From Campylobacter vicugnae (lineage in GTDB: Bacteria > Campylobacterota > Campylobacteria > Campylobacterales > Campylobacteraceae): a stretch of DNA of 64,000 bases. The notes under the pieces are model-generated. The model was not told where the DNA came from, made no database searches, and saw nothing but the letters and a program-made list of their open reading frames with translations. A program made the translations under genes and the position numbers. Shown here piece by piece: positions 60,820-64,000 of this stretch; positions within the stretch are counted from its first letter, which is position 1, and every line of letters begins with the position of its first letter. Location of the stretch: positions 682,001 to 746,000 of the forward strand of contig NZ_CP018793.1 in the NCBI RefSeq assembly GCF_002139875.1, in the 5' to 3' direction.

Positions 60820-62060
60820 AAGTATATTTTAAAACATTTGGATGTCGAACAAATATCTATGATACTGAGCTTTTAAAAAGTTATGTTAAAAATTATGAAA
60901 TAGTTAATGATGATAATATCGCTGATATTATAGTGGTAAATTCTTGCACTGTTACAAATGGTGCAGATAGCGGAGTAAGAAACTATATAAATAGTATGCG
61001 TAATAGCGGCAAAAAAGTAATCTTAACTGGTTGTGGGGCAGTTAGCAAAGGTGATGAATTATTTAAAAGTTCAGCTATTTTTGGAGTTCTTGGCGCTAGC
61101 AATAAGAGTAAAATCGATGAAATGCTAGGTAAGAGTGAGCCGTTTTATGAGCTAGGAGATCTAAATTTCATCGATAAAAATATAGTAAGTAACTATGAAA
61201 ATCATACTAAAGCTTTTATTAAAATTCAAGAAGGATGTGATTTTGCTTGTAGCTACTGTATTATTCCAAGTGTTAGGGGATTTAGTAGAAGTATAGATGA
61301 GAATATAATATTAAAAGAGGCTAAAATTTTAGCAAGTAATGGCTATAGCGAGATAGTATTAACTGGTACAAATATCGGTAGCTACGGCAAGGGAAATAAT
61401 ACAACTCTTGGTAAGCTTATAGCAAATTTAGGTAAGATTAATGGCATAAAGCGAATTCGCTTAGGCAGTATAGAACCTAGCCAGATCGATGATAGTTTTA
61501 GAGAAATTTTAAGCGAGCCATGGTTAGAAAGACACCTGCATATAGCACTTCAGCATACTAGCCAAGAAATGCTTACTATAATGAATAGAAGAAATAGAGC
61601 CTTAAGAGATTTAGATCTATTTTGTGAGCTAAGCTCAATGGGGTTTGCATTAGGGACCGATTTTATCGTAGCTCATCCAGGCGAGAGTAAGAAGATATGG
61701 AGTGAGGCTGTGGAGAATTTTATCAAATTTCCTCTTACACATATTCACGCTTTTATCTTTAGTCCGCGAAATGGAACCAAATCAGCAAGTATGAGTATAG
61801 ATGTAAGCCCACAAATTGCCAAAGAGAGATTAAAAACTCTTCAAAATATAGTATCTCAAAATAATATTAAATTTAGGCAAAATAACGCACATAAATCTTT
61901 AGAAGTATTAGTAGAAAAAAGCTGTGGCGATGATATATATGAGGGTTGGGATCAATATTATAATAAGATAAAAATTAAAAGTAGTAAAAATATATCAAAA
62001 GAGTGGATAAATATTACTAATTATGATATTATGCAGGAATTTAACTATGCTCAAATTTAA
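60816..62060 (+). CDS. mtaB: tRNA t6A37 methylthiotransferase MtaB
   Basis: 414 residues from a TTG start (AAGGA at 60802-60806; no ATG suits). It adds a methylthio group to t6A37 of tRNA. Three N-terminal cysteines for the auxiliary 4Fe-4S cluster are in KTFGCRTNIYDTE, VVNSCTVTNGAD and LTGCGAV; the radical-SAM cluster is CDFACSYCIIPSVRG near residue 145. A TRAM-like tail (SLEVLVEKSCGDDIYEGW) ends it. RGFSRS and TGTNIGSYG are typical of the MtaB/YqeV branch. Overlaps the upstream channel gene by four bases and the next gene by 14. Confidence 0.92.
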   Translation: MKVYFKTFGCRTNIYDTELLKSYVKNYEIVNDDNIADIIVVNSCTVTNGADSGVRNYINSMRNSGKKVILTGCGAVSKGDELFKSSAIFGVLGASNKSKIDEMLGKSEPFYELGDLNFIDKNIVSNYENHTKAFIKIQEGCDFACSYCIIPSVRGFSRSIDENIILKEAKILASNGYSEIVLTGTNIGSYGKGNNTTLGKLIANLGKINGIKRIRLGSIEPSQIDDSFREILSEPWLERHLHIALQHTSQEMLTIMNRRNRALRDLDLFCELSSMGFALGTDFIVAHPGESKKIWSEAVENFIKFPLTHIHAFIFSPRNGTKSASMSIDVSPQIAKERLKTLQNIVSQNNIKFRQNNAHKSLEVLVEKSCGDDIYEGWDQYYNKIKIKSSKNISKEWINITNYDIMQEFNYAQI

Positions 62061-63711
62061 TCAGATTAAACTACCCAAATTTAGTAAAAAATCAGCCATA
62101 GCAGTAGCTAGTGGAGTTTTATTTTTACTTTTTGTAATAGCAATATTTCGTTCTATGCCAAGTAAAATTACTCTATTAGAATATGATAATTACCTTCAAG
62201 CTGGTGCAATTCAAAACGCTATAATAGATAATAATGAGATTATTATTAAGACACAAAATGGAAATTTTATCCTTCCAAAAGAGATGATAAATTTAAATGA
62301 ATTAGGTCAAAAAGTTGCTGTGGAGATGAGTAGTGATTATTCATTTATATGGATTATTTTGATTTTGGTTTTATTTGGCTTTATCTCTTTTATAATTTTT
62401 AAATTTATTCCATTTAAAGAAATTTCAAAATCAAAAAATAAACCAGAACAGCCACTTGATAATATTTCTAGTCAAATTACTCCTGTAGTATCAAATATAT
62501 CTTTTGATGATGTAGCCGGTATAAGCGAGGTTAAAAGTGAGCTAATTGAGATAGTTGATTTTCTTAAAAATCCAAGCCGATATACAAACCTAGGCATAAA
62601 AATGCCAAAAGGTCTTTTAATGGTCGGGCCTCCTGGTGTAGGCAAAACCTTAATAGCTAAAGCTGTAGCTGGAGAGGCAAATGTGCCATTTTTCTATCAA
62701 AGTGGAGCAAATTTCGTCCAAATTTATGCTGGAATGGGTGCTAAGCGTGTCAGAGAGCTTTTTAGTATGGCTAAAAGTTATGCTCCAAGTATAATTTTTA
62801 TTGATGAGATTGATGCTGTTGGTAAGGCACGTGGTGGCAACAGAAGCGATGAAAGAGAAGCTACGCTAAATCAGCTCCTTACAGAGATGGATGGATTTTT
62901 AAGTAGTAGCGGCGTAATAGTAATTGCTGCAACAAATAAGATAGAAATGATAGATGAGGCTTTATTAAGAAGTGGAAGATTTGATAGAAGAATATTTGTA
63001 AGTCTTCCTGATATAACCGATAGAAGTGATATATTAAATATATATTTGCAAGATAAAAGACATAATGTAGATATAGATTTAGTAGCTAGAAGTACAACTG
63101 GATTTAGCGGTGCAGCACTTGCTACTTTAGTTAATGAAGCTGCTATAAATGCCCTACGAAACGGAAGAGAAATTATCACAAATGATGATTTTAAAGCAGT
63201 AGAAAATAGGGTAATTGATGGTAAAAAGCGCATACATAGTCTAAGTCAAAATGAGAAGCAAATTCAAGCCATATATCAATCAGCTAAGGCTTTAATGGCT
63301 GAGTTTTGCGGTATTAATTTTAATCAAATTTCACTTTTAAATGATAAATTTGGTTTAGGTGATTCATTTTTAAGTTCAAAAACTGATCTTTTAGGCCTTA
63401 TAAAGGTGCATTTGGCTGGAATTTCGGCATTGGATTTAATAGCTGGTGAATTATATACTAACTCTAAAGATGATTTAAAACAGGCAAAAAATATTGCTAA
63501 AGAGCTAGTAATGGATTATGGTATGGGTGCAAGGATTAAGCCTAATGATGACGAGCCAGGATTACTTTTAGAACAGATTCGTATAGAAGTAGATGAGTTG
63601 GTAGTTAAGATGAGAGCTGAGATAGAGTCTCTTGCAAAGTTCTTAATAGAAAATGAATCTGCTAGCAAATCAGATGTAATAATGATAATAAAAAGGATAA
63701 ATAATGGCTAA
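62047..63711 (+). CDS. FtsH-like membrane AAA+ ATPase with degenerate protease site
   Basis: 554 residues from ATG 62047 (AGGAA upstream). Two transmembrane helices (about 14-34 and 96-120) frame a short periplasmic loop, then an FtsH-type AAA+ domain with Walker [15 protein letters not shown] near residue 195, pore loop [13 protein letters not shown], Walker [13 protein letters not shown] and [24 protein letters not shown]. In the protease domain the HEAGH zinc motif is replaced by YQSAK (about residues 409-413: [11 protein letters not shown]); the third zinc ligand region KDDLKQA is kept. So it is probably an ATPase without protease activity. A true FtsH must be elsewhere. The C-terminal half is diverged. 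Overlaps mtaB and mogA. Confidence 0.85.
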   Translation: MLKFNQIKLPKFSKKSAIAVASGVLFLLFVIAIFRSMPSKITLLEYDNYLQAGAIQNAIIDNNEIIIKTQNGNFILPKEMINLNELGQKVAVEMSSDYSFIWIILILVLFGFISFIIFKFIPFKEISKSKNKPEQPLDNISSQITPVVSNISFDDVAGISEVKSELIEIVDFLKNPSRYTNLGIKMPKGLLMVGPPGVGKTLIAKAVAGEANVPFFYQSGANFVQIYAGMGAKRVRELFSMAKSYAPSIIFIDEIDAVGKARGGNRSDEREATLNQLLTEMDGFLSSSGVIVIAATNKIEMIDEALLRSGRFDRRIFVSLPDITDRSDILNIYLQDKRHNVDIDLVARSTTGFSGAALATLVNEAAINALRNGREIITNDDFKAVENRVIDGKKRIHSLSQNEKQIQAIYQSAKALMAEFCGINFNQISLLNDKFGLGDSFLSSKTDLLGLIKVHLAGISALDLIAGELYTNSKDDLKQAKNIAKELVMDYGMGARIKPNDDEPGLLLEQIRIEVDELVVKMRAEIESLAKFLIENESASKSDVIMIIKRINNG

Positions 63712-64000
63712 AATAGGAGTATTAACACTAAGCGATAGAGCAAGTGCTGGAGTTTATGCTGATGAGAGTGGTATAGCGATACAAAAAATATTAAAAGAGT
63801 GGATAATAGGGGATTTAGAGTTTATTTATAAGGTTATTCCTGATGAATATGATATGATAGTATCTAGCTTAGAAGATATGTGCAAAGAGGGTTGCGATAT
63901 AGTATTTACCACTGGTGGGACAGGGCCAGCACCTAGAGATGTAACACCTGAAGCGACTGAAGCTGTATGTGAAAAAATGCTACCAGGATTTGGCGAATTA
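63704..64000 (+). CDS. mogA: molybdopterin adenylyltransferase MogA, N-terminal part
   Basis: 99 residues to the window edge; the gene continues beyond it. MogA adenylates molybdopterin before molybdenum insertion. [21 protein letters not shown] at the N terminus and FTTGGTGPAPRDVTPEAT near residue 72 are the MogA/MoaB signatures. The ATG at 63704 overlaps the FtsH-like gene by eight bases; AAAGG lies about 10 bases upstream. MoaB is the alternative, since only the start is seen. Confidence 0.85.
   Translation, partial: MAKIGVLTLSDRASAGVYADESGIAIQKILKEWIIGDLEFIYKVIPDEYDMIVSSLEDMCKEGCDIVFTTGGTGPAPRDVTPEATEAVCEKMLPGFGEL

Overview
The window is a compact, AT-rich bacterial chromosome segment with short intergenic gaps. 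The longest gene-free stretch is about 235 bases, at 24572-24805. Gene content and gene order point to Campylobacter (Campylobacterota). Several neighbourhoods match, from memory, those of C. jejuni: dprA-ruvX-RNA methyltransferase; glyS next to an M23 peptidase; lctP-lutABC; nadE/lpxK/thrC/kdsB; cmoB with a hotdog protein, a small lipoprotein and pepD; pseudopilins-fliW//bamD-lon; katA-ankyrin; and argG through tsaE-lptB-rpoN. Other support includes a single Xer recombinase of the XerH type, TATAAT -10 boxes without clear -35 boxes, and G homopolymer tracts of the kind Campylobacter uses for phase variation. The species is not resolved; it does not look like C. jejuni itself. I saw no rRNA, tRNA, CRISPR array, insertion sequence or prophage.

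Layout. 1-7056 (+) is a run of DNA uptake, RNA modification and one-carbon genes ending in glyS. 7123-10895 holds a lipoprotein, a small acidic protein coupled to an M23 peptidoglycan peptidase, and a periplasmic protein followed by a two-component system. 10929-15400 (-) is the L-lactate uptake and oxidation operon. 15591-20014 (-) is htpG plus a long AsmA/YhdP-like envelope protein whose 5' end overlaps, antisense, the 5' end of mltG (+). A UvrD-like helicase and an acetyl-CoA/succinate CoA-transferase follow. 24806-33006 (-) is one tightly overlapped operon of eight genes: nadE, a DegT-family protein, lpxK, argB, thrC, kdsB and two diguanylate cyclases. 33091-38343 mixes a metallo-hydrolase, cmoB and its neighbours, pepD, an N-acetyl sugar amidotransferase and hpf. 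38393-43790 carries three competence-type pseudopilins, fliW, bamD and lon. 43925-49000 has katA with its ankyrin partner, a gene behind a sigma-54 promoter, and a sulfur amino-acid cluster (metY, an Rrf2 regulator, cysK). 49258-58182 runs from a second N-acetyl sugar amidotransferase through argG, xerH, ftsW, murG, hup, tsaE and lptB to rpoN. 58232-64000 is aroB, an MscS channel, mtaB, an FtsH-like ATPase and the start of a mogA-like gene.

The most interesting signals are as follows. (1) Two distant paralogous N-acetyl sugar amidotransferases each carry a G tract: G9 inside one reading frame, and G10 in the right arm of the terminator just upstream of the other. This looks like a two-locus switch for sugar modification of surface structures. 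(2) A DegT-family aminotransferase homologue lacks the PLP-binding lysine. (3) An FtsH-like protein has lost its HExxH zinc site. (4) ThrC has about 100 extra N-terminal residues. (5) mltG and the YhdP-like gene start inside one another. (6) An orphan promoter plus hairpin between lctP and htpG may encode a small RNA. No wholly new multi-gene system is evident.
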